Below, piece by piece: positions 1 to 8,353 of a stretch of 64,000 bases of DNA. Made by a program: the position numbers and the translations under genes. Under the pieces are notes generated by a model. It made no database searches. It was not told the DNA's origin and saw only the letters and a list, made by a program, of their open reading frames with translations. Location: positions 1,426,001 through 1,490,000 of the forward strand of contig JABTUK010000002.1 in NCBI GenBank assembly GCA_015075405.1, read 5' to 3'. How positions within the stretch are numbered: the first letter of the stretch is position 1; each line of letters begins with the position of its first letter. Source of the DNA: Anaerolineales bacterium (GTDB lineage: Bacteria; Chloroflexota; Anaerolineae; 4572-78; J111).

Positions 1-479
1 GATTTCCAGACCGGAATGGCCCAGGGAAAATTCCAGGGAGCAATCAGGCCAACTACCCCCAGCGGGCGGCGGATGGTGTAGGTGAAGGTATCCCGCGCCT
101 CCGAGGGCAGGGTTTTGCCGTGCATCCGAAAGCCTTCGCCGGCATAATATTCCAGCAGCGAAATCCCTTTGAGAGCTTCGCCTTTGGCTTCTTTGAGGAT
201 TTTGCCCTCCTCGTGGGTCATGGTCCGGGCAATCTCGTCGGCCCGCTGCCGGGCAATATTGGCCGCCCGCCAGATCACCCGACCCCGTTCCGGGCCAGGC
301 GTATTTTTCCAATCGTGAAAAGCTGCCTCCGCTGCCGCAATCGCCTGCTGCGCGTCTGCGGCCGTGGCTGCTGGAAATTCGGCCAGCACCTCGCTGGGGT
401 CAGCCGGGTTGAGATTACGCACCAACCGCTCCGACTGCGGGTGAATCCACTGGCCGTTGATATATGAACCTGTCCGCAT
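1..479 (-). CDS. Aldehyde dehydrogenase family protein, N-terminal 159 residues (cut by window edge)
   Basis: NAD(P)-dependent aldehyde dehydrogenases oxidise aldehydes to carboxylic acids. Translating the minus strand from an ATG at 479 gives an N-terminus typical of the family (INGQW at residues 7-11, NLNPADPSE at 22-30) and the hallmark PWNFP at residues 148-152, where the cofactor-binding Rossmann region begins. The catalytic Glu and Cys would lie beyond the left edge, so the subfamily (succinate-semialdehyde, benzaldehyde or other) cannot be decided. A GGAGG ribosome-binding site sits at 484-488 just upstream, which fixes the start. The gene reads away from the solute-binding protein gene at 619-2025 with three palindromes between them, so the two are probably separate transcripts. 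The family call is firm; the substrate is unknown. Confidence 0.9.
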   Translation of the reverse strand, partial: MRTGSYINGQWIHPQSERLVRNLNPADPSEVLAEFPAATAADAQQAIAAAEAAFHDWKNTPGPERGRVIWRAANIARQRADEIARTMTHEEGKILKEAKGEALKGISLLEYYAGEGFRMHGKTLPSEARDTFTYTIRRPLGVVGLIAPWNFPWAIPVWK

Positions 480-495
480 GTGGACCTCCATCACG

Positions 496-525
496 ATGTA
501 GGACAAACTTAAGTTTGTCCTACAT
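496..525. repeat. Perfect 30-bp palindrome (first of three)
   Basis: Two 15-bp arms (ATGTAGGACAAACTT and its reverse complement) abut with no loop. It lies between two minus-strand genes. It could be a transcriptional terminator, a protein-binding site or a member of a dispersed palindrome family; nothing here decides. Confidence 0.85.
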
Positions 526-537
526 TTTTGAGAATGA

Positions 538-563
538 TAGGGGCGTAGCATGCTACGCCCCTA
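538..563. repeat. Perfect 26-bp palindrome (second of three)
   Basis: The arms TAGGGGCGTAGCA and the reverse complement meet without a loop. The sequence is unrelated to the palindromes on either side, so this is not a simple tandem duplication. Confidence 0.85.
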
Positions 564-570
564 CTCAAAC

Positions 571-603
571 AGACCTATAAGGTCTTAAAGACCTTATAGG
601 TCT
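571..603. repeat. 33-bp inverted repeat (third of three)
   Basis: Arms of 16 bp (AGACCTATAAGGTCTT and reverse complement) surround a single A at 587. Each arm holds an inner inverted repeat (GACCTATAAGGTC), giving a nested or cruciform-prone structure. It ends 15 bp before the stop of the solute-binding protein gene and may end that transcript. Confidence 0.85.
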
Positions 604-618
604 CATATCAAATTTAAC

Positions 619-2025
619 CTACCGTCCCCCAATGACCGCAATATAGTTTGTAACCCACTCATGATAGGGCACACAGCCGCCGCTGCCATTGCTGCAATCG
701 GCTATAGGTGTGCGCCAGAAATGGATTTTTTCAAAGTTTTCGAAGCCGTTGGTTTTACAGCCTTCGGCCCCCAGCAGTTCATTGCCCTCGCAAGCCGCCG
801 GCACGGAGGGCACGGAACCAAACCAGGCGGCCAAATCGCCCTGGAGTTTGGGGTTGAGCGAATGTTCCAGCCACTTGTAGGCGCAGTTGGGGTGCGGGGC
901 TTCGACGTGCAGCATGGTGGTGTCAGCCCAGCCGGTCGCCCCTTCTGCGGGAATAACGCTGTCAATGGATGCGCCGCCCGCTTTCAGTAAATTAACCTGG
1001 AACGGCCAGGAACTGGAAGCGACGACGCCTTCGTTGGTAAAGTCGTCCATCTGGATGAAGGCATCGTGCCAGTAACGGCCCACAATCTGGCGTTGTTCGC
1101 GCAGCAGGTCAAGCGCCGCTTTGAACTGGTCGGGGTTTAAATCATAGGGGTCTTTGATGCCCAGGTCGGGGTTGGTCGCCATGAGGTAAAGGGCGGCATC
1201 GGCCACGTAAATCGGGCCGTCATAAGCCTGCACCCGGCCTTTGTTCGATTTACCGTCGGGCAAGGTCATCTCTTTAAAAACCACTTCCCAACTGGTCGGC
1301 GGCTCCTCGCCAAAGGCTTCGGTGTTGTACATCAGCACATTCGCGCCCCACTGGTAGGGTACGCCGTAATGTTCGGGCGTGCCATCGCCATCTTTGTCCA
1401 CAGTGTGCCAGGGCGCGCTTTGCAGGCGCTCGTCAACGGTACTCCAACTGGGGATCAGGTCGGGGTTGACGGGCTGGACCCGGCCACCATAAACCAGGCG
1501 CAGGCTGGCGTCGCCCGAAGCCGTCACCAGGTCAAACCCGCCTTCGTTCATGAGGGCGACCATTTCATCGGAGGTGGCTGCAACTTTGACCTCAACCTTG
1601 CAGCCGGTATCGGCCTCAAAACTTGTCACCCAATCGTAAGCCGGGTCGGTTTCACCGCGTTCGATGTAGCCGGCCCAGGCCACAATCGAGACCGCCCCCT
1701 CGCCTTCGCCGACCTCAGTCATCATCGCCCCAGAGCCGGCGCTCGCTGGAGCAGCCGCGGCGGCTTCGGCGGCAGCCTTGGCCGCTTCAACCTCAGCTTG
1801 CAGCGCCGAGGCGGTGGCTTCGGCTGCAGCTACAGCTTCAGAGCCGGCTTTTTCGGCTTCGGCTTTGGCCGCTTCGACCTGGGCTTGAGCGGTTTCAACT
1901 TTGGCTTGAGCCTCGGCCTCGATAGCCGCTACATCGGGGGTAGGGGCGGCGCCGCAGGCAGCCAAGAGGGGCACACCTATCATCAATAGGCCAACAAACA
2001 CGGGGATAAAACGCATCATCTTCAT
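619..2025 (-). CDS. Lipoprotein extracellular solute-binding protein (PotD-like) with Ala-rich coiled-coil tether
   Basis: This is the substrate-capturing part of an ABC importer, held on the outer face of the cell membrane. A lipoprotein signal peptide ends in the lipobox LLAAC with Cys24 as the lipidation site. Residues about 33-93 form an unusual Ala/Glu/Lys-rich heptad-like stretch, probably a coiled-coil stalk. The binding fold follows from about residue 105 and resembles the spermidine/putrescine PotD group (AWAGYIERG, YQWGANVLMYNTEAFG). Five of the last ~80 residues are Cys, suggesting disulfides in the secreted domain. AAAGGAGGAG upstream of the ATG at 2025 fixes the start. No permease or ATPase gene adjoins it, so the partners lie elsewhere. 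Family certain; polyamine specificity is only a guess. Confidence 0.88.
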   Translation of the reverse strand: MKMMRFIPVFVGLLMIGVPLLAACGAAPTPDVAAIEAEAQAKVETAQAQVEAAKAEAEKAGSEAVAAAEATASALQAEVEAAKAAAEAAAAAPASAGSGAMMTEVGEGEGAVSIVAWAGYIERGETDPAYDWVTSFEADTGCKVEVKVAATSDEMVALMNEGGFDLVTASGDASLRLVYGGRVQPVNPDLIPSWSTVDERLQSAPWHTVDKDGDGTPEHYGVPYQWGANVLMYNTEAFGEEPPTSWEVVFKEMTLPDGKSNKGRVQAYDGPIYVADAALYLMATNPDLGIKDPYDLNPDQFKAALDLLREQRQIVGRYWHDAFIQMDDFTNEGVVASSSWPFQVNLLKAGGASIDSVIPAEGATGWADTTMLHVEAPHPNCAYKWLEHSLNPKLQGDLAAWFGSVPSVPAACEGNELLGAEGCKTNGFENFEKIHFWRTPIADCSNGSGGCVPYHEWVTNYIAVIGGR

Positions 2026-2229
2026 TACTCTCCTCCTTTGCAGTGCAATGATTGAAACTAAATTATCTCAAAAAAAATGGGGGTGCTGCTTCTTTGGGGG
2101 CCGATTACCAAAGTCAACGTTACGTTGTCAAATTGCTTTGACCACCTCCCTTACGTTGATTTGCAGCAATGACAGGATTATATGGGTTTCCCGGATTGAT
2201 GTCAACTTGCTTGAGTAAACGACAAGCGT

Positions 2230-2259
2230 TTGACAGGGGTAGGTTAGTAGCCCTATAAT
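2230..2259 (+). promoter_or_regulatory. Sigma-70-like promoter for the methyltransferase gene
   Basis: TTGACA (2230-2235) and TATAAT (2254-2259) are 18 bp apart, a consensus match at all twelve positions. Transcription would start near 2266, only about 14 nt before the ATG at 2280, so the message would be nearly leaderless. Confidence 0.85.
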
Positions 2260-2279
2260 TCTTGTGGTCATTTAATCTT

Positions 2280-4214
2280 ATGAAAAATATGAAACAACTG
2301 CTTTTAATCCCTTTAGAAGATCGGCCCAATTTAGAGCTATTGGATAAACCGCGCTCGCTTTATACCTTTGCCGGTGATTGTTATTCGCCTTACCCTAATC
2401 AGACTATTCAACAATTTGTAGATTCAAATCACACTCAACACCCTTATTCCATCAACCCCCTGCCCGAAAATTTAGTGGCCGGTAAAAACTCCCACGTTTA
2501 CGATGCGCATACCTATCATACCAAAGTGCCACCCGAAGCTATTGCTCGTTTGATTGAACATTATACCGAGCCGGGGAATCTGGTACTCGACCCCTTTTGT
2601 GGGTCCGGCATGACCGGCGTGGCTGCTTTACAGACCCAACGCCGGCCCCTTCTTTTTGATTTATCTCCGGCAGCGACATTTATTGCGCTAAATTTTTTAA
2701 CCCCTGTTATTGAAAACCATTATCAGCAAGCCATCCAAGAAATCCTAACTGCTACCCGCGACGAAGAATTGAAGCTCTATGGAACTCATTGCCGCCGATG
2801 CAGCAAATTGGTTCCAATGGAGTATATGGTGTGGAGTTACGGCCTGATTTGCAGCTTTTGCCAGGAAGAATTTGTGCTGTGGGATGTGGCCCGTGATGAA
2901 CAAGAAGATGTGCGCGAGAGTAAAATCAGAGCAGAATTTGACTGTCCCCACTGCGGCCAGCACTTGCACAAGCGCAAACTGCGACGAACTCGACTTTACC
3001 CGGTTCAGATGGGTTATCGTTGTTGTGACTCGGGTTTGCAGGAAACCCAATGCGTCCCCAATGACTACGATTTAGAGATCATAGCTGCTTGTGATCGTCA
3101 TGGTGTTCCGGCTGAATTGTGGTATCCGACCGCAAAACTGCCCGTTGGAGTCAATACCAGGCAGGCTATTGTTCACGGCTTAAATTCTATTGATGCGCTT
3201 TATACCACCCGAAATTTACAGGCCATTGCCCGCCTCTGGGATATTGCCCGCCGCTGGCCCGATGAAGCTCTGAGTTTAAAGCTCATGTTTACCGTGACGT
3301 CCCTGTATCAACGAGTCACCCGCTTATCTGAATTTAGATTTTGGGGCGGCAGCGGCAACATTGCCAATTACAACGTCCCAATGATTTTTAATGAGCAAAA
3401 TGTTTTCAAAGTTTTCCGCCGAAAGGCCAAAACTATTCAAAATTACCTGGCTACCTGGCAGCACCCGCCTAAGACCCCCTTTTGTATCTCCACCCAAAGC
3501 GCCACCGACCTCCATCCTCTGCCCGATAACTCGATTGACTACATTTTTACCGACCCTCCTTTTGGCAGCAATATTAATTATTCGGAAATGAATTATCTGT
3601 GGGAAGCATGGTTAGGCGTTTTTACCAACACCCAGCACGAGGCCATTGTGAATCGGGTTCAAAATAAGACAATTCAGAGTTACCAGGAATTAATGACCCA
3701 AGCGTTTAGCGAAATGTACCGCGTTTTAAAGCCAAACCGTTGGCTCACCCTGGAATTTCACAATTCATCTGCCGAAGTCTGGTCGGCAGTTCAGCTCGCC
3801 CTTGCCGCTAGTGGTTTCCACCTCGAACTTATTCAAACTTTAGATAAACGCCATGGCACTTTCAAACAGTTTGTCTCCGATAATGCTGTGGGCTACGATT
3901 TAATACTTCACTGCCGTAAAGATACCCATGGGGGAACCCCTGTCTACAGTCTGCGCCAAAAGAAAACTCCGTATTCAGCTATTAATGAATTTTTAGAAGA
4001 TAAATTGGCTCAAAATTCTGGCGAATTTGTGGTGCGCTATTTGCACGTCAAACGACAAAATGAGTTGGACACTCGCAAACTCTATTCATTATGGCTCAAA
4101 GAAAGTATGGAAGCCGGCGAGATAGTTAACCTGGACTATGAAGAATTTCGCAAAATCATTTACTTGATTATTCAAACAAAGTATCCTAATTTCTGGACAG
4201 AGGAGGCTGAGTAA
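2280..4214 (+). CDS. DNA methyltransferase (N6-adenine/N4-cytosine type) with internal zinc-ribbon region
   Basis: It likely transfers a methyl group from SAM to adenine or cytosine in DNA. The SAM-binding motif DPFCGSGMTG is near residue 104 and the catalytic motif TDPPF near 424-428; motif I before motif IV is the alpha-class-like order. Between them, residues about 170-240 carry several CxxC pairs (CRRC, CSFC, CPHC), consistent with zinc ribbons in the target-recognition region. A TTG 18 nt upstream in frame is an alternative start, but the predicted transcription start is downstream of it, so ATG 2280 is preferred. The reading frame starting 8 bp after the stop is a broken probable restriction enzyme, so this was one half of a restriction-modification pair. 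The recognition site cannot be read from the sequence. Confidence 0.85.
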   Translation: MKNMKQLLLIPLEDRPNLELLDKPRSLYTFAGDCYSPYPNQTIQQFVDSNHTQHPYSINPLPENLVAGKNSHVYDAHTYHTKVPPEAIARLIEHYTEPGNLVLDPFCGSGMTGVAALQTQRRPLLFDLSPAATFIALNFLTPVIENHYQQAIQEILTATRDEELKLYGTHCRRCSKLVPMEYMVWSYGLICSFCQEEFVLWDVARDEQEDVRESKIRAEFDCPHCGQHLHKRKLRRTRLYPVQMGYRCCDSGLQETQCVPNDYDLEIIAACDRHGVPAELWYPTAKLPVGVNTRQAIVHGLNSIDALYTTRNLQAIARLWDIARRWPDEALSLKLMFTVTSLYQRVTRLSEFRFWGGSGNIANYNVPMIFNEQNVFKVFRRKAKTIQNYLATWQHPPKTPFCISTQSATDLHPLPDNSIDYIFTDPPFGSNINYSEMNYLWEAWLGVFTNTQHEAIVNRVQNKTIQSYQELMTQAFSEMYRVLKPNRWLTLEFHNSSAEVWSAVQLALAASGFHLELIQTLDKRHGTFKQFVSDNAVGYDLILHCRKDTHGGTPVYSLRQKKTPYSAINEFLEDKLAQNSGEFVVRYLHVKRQNELDTRKLYSLWLKESMEAGEIVNLDYEEFRKIIYLIIQTKYPNFWTEEAE

Positions 4215-4221
4215 TTTTAAT

Positions 4222-5199
4222 TTGGAACGCTCCATTACTCTGCCGGCTTTTTCTAACGAAGAGTTTATCAAAGCCCACATCCTTTTGGCCTCAAGGGTGG
4301 CCACCATGATGGGTCGAAAACTTGAGGAAGGTGATTGGTCGTATGTTTATTGCACGGCTAAAAATATTCCAAACAAGAGTTGGAGCAATCTGAATATAGA
4401 TGTAATGTATCAGGGCTTGGGGGTGGAACACAAAATGCTGTGCGTCAAGTCAAACAAAAGTATCAAGGATTTTTGTGGGACCAGCCCAATGCACCCGGCA
4501 GCAACTCGTTCTATCCGTATTCCCTCGACAGAAGACGATCCAACCAAAATAGCCCAGGATATTCTTCATCAATACGCTCTGCTCATTGAGCAGCGTCGCC
4601 AGCGGATTGCGCAAGATGCTCCGAACACTGAACCCGATTTGAGAACGGGCTGGCTTTTATGGCAAGAGAGTTTAAGAGAGTTTCTCTACTTTGAAGAAGA
4701 AATGCAGCCACCCAGGCCAGATAATTATTGGGCTGAATAGAAAGAGAGTGGCGGGGGAACCCGTAAAACAAGCAGAAATCTGTGGGTTTACGAGCGTGAG
4801 ACAGGCAGAAAACGCTATTCCATCACCACCAGCGCCGGAGCAAAAATTCAACCCTACTTTGATGTGCCTCCGCCGAATGATCCCAACCTTTACTATTTTT
4901 GTGTCCAGGGTGAGGCAGTCGAGAGTGGTTTAGTTCGAGTTTGGATAACTTCAACCACCGCTCTATTTTTAAAGCGGATACTCGGTAATCTCGATAAAGA
5001 CACAGTTAGTTCTGCAATTTTAGAAGCTGCCCAAACAGTCTCTAATGAACAAAAAACAGATGGGGTACCACCTACCGATCCAGATTTGGCCGAGTCCATT
5101 TTGATCACTGCTGAGGCTTACCTGGCTTTGGGTCAAGCATTTGTTGGCGTCAGCGACGAACACAGGATTCAGCTTTTAGTGCGTTACATCTCACAATAA
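4222..5199 (+). pseudogene. Probable restriction endonuclease interrupted by an in-frame TAG
   Basis: One frame runs from TTG 4222 (AGGAGG at 4201-4206) to TAA at 5199, broken only by TAG at 4738-4740, codon 173. Without that stop the protein would be 325 residues, with continuous non-repetitive sequence on both sides; the part just after the TAG (RNLWVYERETGRKRYSITT) does not begin at a start codon. D60, E69 and K71 (NID...VEHK) have the spacing of a PD-(D/E)XK nuclease core, an inference from pattern. It follows a DNA methyltransferase by 8 bp, the usual layout of a type II restriction-modification pair. I do not recognise the exact family. TAG ends intact genes nearby (11353, 12273, 14519), so a loss-of-function mutation fits better than recoding. 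A sequencing error is possible. Confidence 0.7.
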
Positions 5200-5203
5200 T
5201 TAA

Positions 5204-6496
5204 ATGTTGACCGAGTCTCTTTTGCCGCAACCAACCCTACAACGCGATGAACGACTCCAGGCGCTCTATCACCTGGCGGTCGAGTTATCCGCTTTACGCA
5301 GCCTGGAGTCGGTATTGAATACCGCCCTGCGGCACTGCCTGGATTTAACCGGCTCGCAGTTTGGCTTTGTCGGCCTGAATACGGCGGATAACCGGGCTAT
5401 GGATGTGGTCGCCATCCAGGGCTTTCATCCCTCGGAGCATTTCTACCAGCACAACCACCTTATCCCCCTGCGCCCTAATATTTTTGCCAGGGTGGTGCTC
5501 GAAAACCGGCCGGTGCGCTCACTCGATGCCGCCGCCGACCCGCAGCGAGTCGGCCAGCCTCACGGCCATCCCCGCGTAGGCGCCTTTCTGGGCGTCCCCC
5601 TGCGCATCCGTGATGTGCCGATGGGCATGATTGGCCTGGCTAACCGCCCTTCGCCTTACGACGACGAGCACGAACAGCTTTTAATGACCTATGCGGCCCA
5701 GGTGGCTATTGTTATTCGCAACGCCCAACTCTACGAGCAGTTGACCTCTGCCAATGAAGCGTTGGAGCGCAAAGTAGCCAGCCGCACCCAAGAACTGGAG
5801 GAAGCCAAAGAAGCGCTGGCTCAAAAAGCGGTTCAGCTTCAACAATTGCTCACCGAAACGGTGGCGGTGCAGGAGCGAGAACGGCAGCGTATCAGCCAGG
5901 ATATGCACGATGGAACCAACCAGTTGCTTATCGGGGCGATGCTGGAGCTAAAATCGGCCCGCGAACGGCTGACTACTGGCAACCTGGCTAAAGCGGATGA
6001 GTCCTTGCAAACCGTGCAAGATATTGTGCGCCGGGTTGAAGCGGAAAGTAAGCGCATCATCCACGATTTGCGCCCGCCCACCCTCGACGCCCTGGGGTTG
6101 GCCCCGGCCATTCGCCGCTACGCCGAGCGTTTTCAACAATACACCGGCCTGCCCTGCACGGTGCAGGTTTTGGGCGAGCCAACCCGCCTGCCTTCAAAAG
6201 TAGAAATCAGCATCTACCGGCTCATGCAGGAAGCCCTGCAAAATGTCAGCGCCCACGCCCAGGCCAACCGGGCCGAGGTGATTATCACCTTTGCCCCTCA
6301 TCTGCTCAAATTGGTGATTATGGATGATGGGCGCGGCTTTGATCTGGCCGCCGCCCAGCAAAATCCCCAGGGCAGTTTTGGCCTGCTCAGCATGCAAGAG
6401 CGGGCGGAGAGTTTGGGAGGACGGTTGATGATTCAGACCCAAAAGGGGCAAGGGACGCAGGTGGAGTTGGTAGTGCCCATTCAGACAAATAGTTAA
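5204..6496 (+). CDS. GAF-domain sensor histidine kinase, NarX/DegS class (HisKA_3)
   Basis: This cytoplasmic sensor kinase is expected to phosphorylate the response regulator encoded 8 bp downstream. Residues about 15-165 form a GAF sensory domain, 170-220 a coiled coil (ALERKVASRTQELEEAKEAL), then a HisKA_3 dimerisation box with the phospho-acceptor His235 in DMHDG. The ATPase domain follows with the N-box (LMQEALQNVSAHA) and DGRGF and GLLSMQERA motifs near the C-terminus. No membrane segment is seen, so the GAF domain probably reads a soluble ligand or redox state. The ATG at 5204 lies 4 bp after the stop of the broken restriction gene, and 5204-7152 may be transcribed with the restriction-modification genes. 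The signal is unknown. Confidence 0.92.
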   Translation: MLTESLLPQPTLQRDERLQALYHLAVELSALRSLESVLNTALRHCLDLTGSQFGFVGLNTADNRAMDVVAIQGFHPSEHFYQHNHLIPLRPNIFARVVLENRPVRSLDAAADPQRVGQPHGHPRVGAFLGVPLRIRDVPMGMIGLANRPSPYDDEHEQLLMTYAAQVAIVIRNAQLYEQLTSANEALERKVASRTQELEEAKEALAQKAVQLQQLLTETVAVQERERQRISQDMHDGTNQLLIGAMLELKSARERLTTGNLAKADESLQTVQDIVRRVEAESKRIIHDLRPPTLDALGLAPAIRRYAERFQQYTGLPCTVQVLGEPTRLPSKVEISIYRLMQEALQNVSAHAQANRAEVIITFAPHLLKLVIMDDGRGFDLAAAQQNPQGSFGLLSMQERAESLGGRLMIQTQKGQGTQVELVVPIQTNS

Positions 6497-6504
6497 AAGT
6501 AGCA

Positions 6505-7152
6505 ATGACACAAATTCGCATTCTGGTCGTGGATGACCATCAAATTGTGCGGCAGGGCATTCGCAGCCTGCTCTCCAACTACCCCGATTTCGACATCGTC
6601 GGAGAGGCGGCGGATGGCGCAGCGGCTTTAGGTCAGGTCCAGCAGTTGGCCCCGGATGTGACCCTGCTCGACATCCGTATGCCCGGCGAGTCGGGATTGG
6701 AGGTGCTGCGGCAGATTCGGCAGGTCCAACCGGAGGCCAAAGTCTTGATGCTAACCTCGTTTGACGACGAGGAGTATGTGCTGGAGGCGCTACGGGCTGG
6801 GGCGCAGGGGTTTGTGCTCAAAAACGTCTCGGACGAGATGCTGGTCCGGGCCATCCACGCCGTTTGCCGGGGCGAACACGCCTTCAGCCCGCAAATCACC
6901 GAACAGGTGGTGCGCTGGGTTACGGCTGCGCCTGCGCCTCCCGTCCCCCCTCCGAAAAACCCGGCTTTTGATCCGGACGAGCAGCAAATTCTGCATCTGC
7001 TGGTCGAAGGGGCCAGCAATACGGCCATCGCCGGCCAACTCTACCTCAGCCAGACCACCCTCAAACGTAAACTCCGCAAAATCTTTGCTAAAATGGAAGT
7101 TGACAGCCGCGCTCAGGCCGCGGCTGAAGCCGTCCGGCGAGGCTTAGTTTAA
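6505..7152 (+). CDS. NarL/LuxR-family response regulator
   Basis: This is the DNA-binding partner of the kinase encoded immediately upstream. Residues 1-120 form a receiver domain with acidic pocket residues D10-D11, phospho-acceptor D56 in LLDIRMPG and the conserved Lys in FVLKNVS. A Pro-rich linker (APAPPVPPPKNP) leads to a LuxR-type helix-turn-helix at about 150-212. The helix-turn-helix reads NTAIAGQLYLSQTTLKRKL, whereas the usual NKEIA...STVKNHL is slightly changed. The 8-bp gap to the kinase gene shows an operon. The target genes are unknown; the CO dehydrogenase genes begin 280 bp downstream and are one candidate, which is speculation. Confidence 0.92.
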   Translation: MTQIRILVVDDHQIVRQGIRSLLSNYPDFDIVGEAADGAAALGQVQQLAPDVTLLDIRMPGESGLEVLRQIRQVQPEAKVLMLTSFDDEEYVLEALRAGAQGFVLKNVSDEMLVRAIHAVCRGEHAFSPQITEQVVRWVTAAPAPPVPPPKNPAFDPDEQQILHLLVEGASNTAIAGQLYLSQTTLKRKLRKIFAKMEVDSRAQAAAEAVRRGLV

Positions 7153-7255
7153 GCCGGGCAAAATGGCCCATGTGGGCCACCCAATCCGGCCCTGTTGGTA
7201 CTTGTTTCCACTTAATATCTTGAGTATTATTTTCGCCCAACCACTTTCCTAAATT

Positions 7256-7358
7256 TGTAACTGTCATTTCGAGGCCGTAGGCCGAGAAATCTTTATAGCG
7301 CTGCATAGACATCAAAGATTTCTCCCTTCGGTCGAAATGACATGCGTGGGCAATTAAG
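7256..7358. repeat. MITE-like inverted-repeat element, copy 1
   Basis: The inner arms TGTCATTTCGA (7262-7272) and TCGAAATGACA (7332-7342) enclose GAGAAATC...GATTTCTC. Copies at 17032, 26436 and 50537 share the arms. The outer ends here are degraded (GTAAC at 7257, then a deletion). Confidence 0.8.
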
Positions 7359-7373
7359 GGGGTGACAACCACT

Positions 7374-7417
7374 AAATCTACAATCCAAAATCCAAAATCT
7401 AAAATCTAAAATCCAAT
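7374..7417. repeat. Short tandem repeat of an 8-9 nt word
   Basis: The word AATCCAAA or AATCTAAA is repeated about five times directly before the ribosome-binding site of coxM. A related array (ATCGTAAATC) lies at 8868-8902 before coxL. Confidence 0.7.
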
Positions 7418-7432
7418 GAAGGGGGTTAGTTT

Positions 7433-8299
7433 ATGATTCCAGGCAAGTTTGAATATTTTGCTCCGGCTACCTTACCCGAAGCGGTCAAGCTGCTGTCTGA
7501 AAAAGGGTACGGAGCCAAAATCCTGGCCGGAGGACAAAGTCTCATTCCGGCCATGCGCTTTCGACTGGCGCAGCCGGAAATATTGATTGACATCAATCGC
7601 ATTGACGGCTTGAGTTATATCAAAGAAGAGAACGGCCACCTGGTCATCGGGGCGATGACCCGCGAGGCCGACCTTGACGCCAATCCCCTGATCCACCAAA
7701 AATATCCTCTCCTGGCCGATACGGCCAAAGTGATTGCCGACCCGTTGGTGCGCAATATGGCCACCGTCGGCGGCAACCTGGCCCACGCCGACCCGGCCAA
7801 CGATCACCCCGCGACCATGCTGGCCTATAACGCCTCCGTCGTCGCCGTCGGGCCTGACGGTGAGCGGACCATCCCCATTGACGAATTTTTTGTTGACCTG
7901 TTCACCAGCAGCCTGGCCGAAAACGAAATATTGAAAGAAATCCGTATCCCTACCCCAGCCCCCGCGAGCGGCGGCGCGTACCTCAAATTGGAGCGCAAAG
8001 TAGGCGATTACGCCGTCGCTGCGGTAGCCGTCCAACTGACCGTAGCCGGCAATACATGCCAATCCATCCGCATTGGCCTGACCAATGTCTCCCCGACCCC
8101 CATGCGGGCCGCCAATGCCGAAGCAGCCCTCGCCGGGCAACCCCTCACGGAAGACAACATTAAAGCCGCCGGAGCTGCCGCTGCCCAGGCGTGTGAACCC
8201 TCGGCTGACCTGCGCGGCTCGGAGGAGTACAAGCGCGACATCGTGCGCGTGTTGACCATCCGGGCCATTAACAAGGCCGTCGAGCGAGCCAAAGGTTAA
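7433..8299 (+). CDS. coxM: Aerobic CO dehydrogenase medium subunit, FAD-binding
   Basis: This subunit carries FAD and passes electrons from the iron-sulfur subunit toward the respiratory chain. It has the two FAD-binding motifs of the family, AGGQSLIP (residues about 32-39) and TVGGNLAHADPANDHP (about 110-125), and a length of 288 residues that matches CoxM of Oligotropha-type enzymes. It is the first gene of a medium-small-large set, the order typical of form I CO dehydrogenase. The ATG at 7433 follows a G-rich Shine-Dalgarno-like stretch. The subunit type is certain; the CO assignment rests on the large subunit at 8912. Confidence 0.93.
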   Translation: MIPGKFEYFAPATLPEAVKLLSEKGYGAKILAGGQSLIPAMRFRLAQPEILIDINRIDGLSYIKEENGHLVIGAMTREADLDANPLIHQKYPLLADTAKVIADPLVRNMATVGGNLAHADPANDHPATMLAYNASVVAVGPDGERTIPIDEFFVDLFTSSLAENEILKEIRIPTPAPASGGAYLKLERKVGDYAVAAVAVQLTVAGNTCQSIRIGLTNVSPTPMRAANAEAALAGQPLTEDNIKAAGAAAAQACEPSADLRGSEEYKRDIVRVLTIRAINKAVERAKG

Positions 8300-8353
8300 A
8301 CGTTCCAACGTTCCACGTTATAACGTTCAATTCAGTTGCAAAGGAGCAGAACT

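Noticed and set aside
1369-1989. A 206-residue plus-strand frame rich in Phe/Gly opposite the solute-binding protein
   Set aside because: It is the complement of the Ala/Glu-rich coiled coil; it has no ribosome-binding site and the opposite frame has a complete lipoprotein structure.
4738-4740. TAG read as an amino acid (pyrrolysine-type recoding), tempting because a corrinoid MtbC-like gene occurs in the window
   Set aside because: TAG is used as a normal stop in intact genes here (11353, 12273, 14519), and no pyl genes or MttB-like gene is visible.
7088-7372. A 94-residue minus-strand frame after the response regulator
   Set aside because: Much of its translation comes from the MITE-like element; such frames recur wherever that repeat is found.
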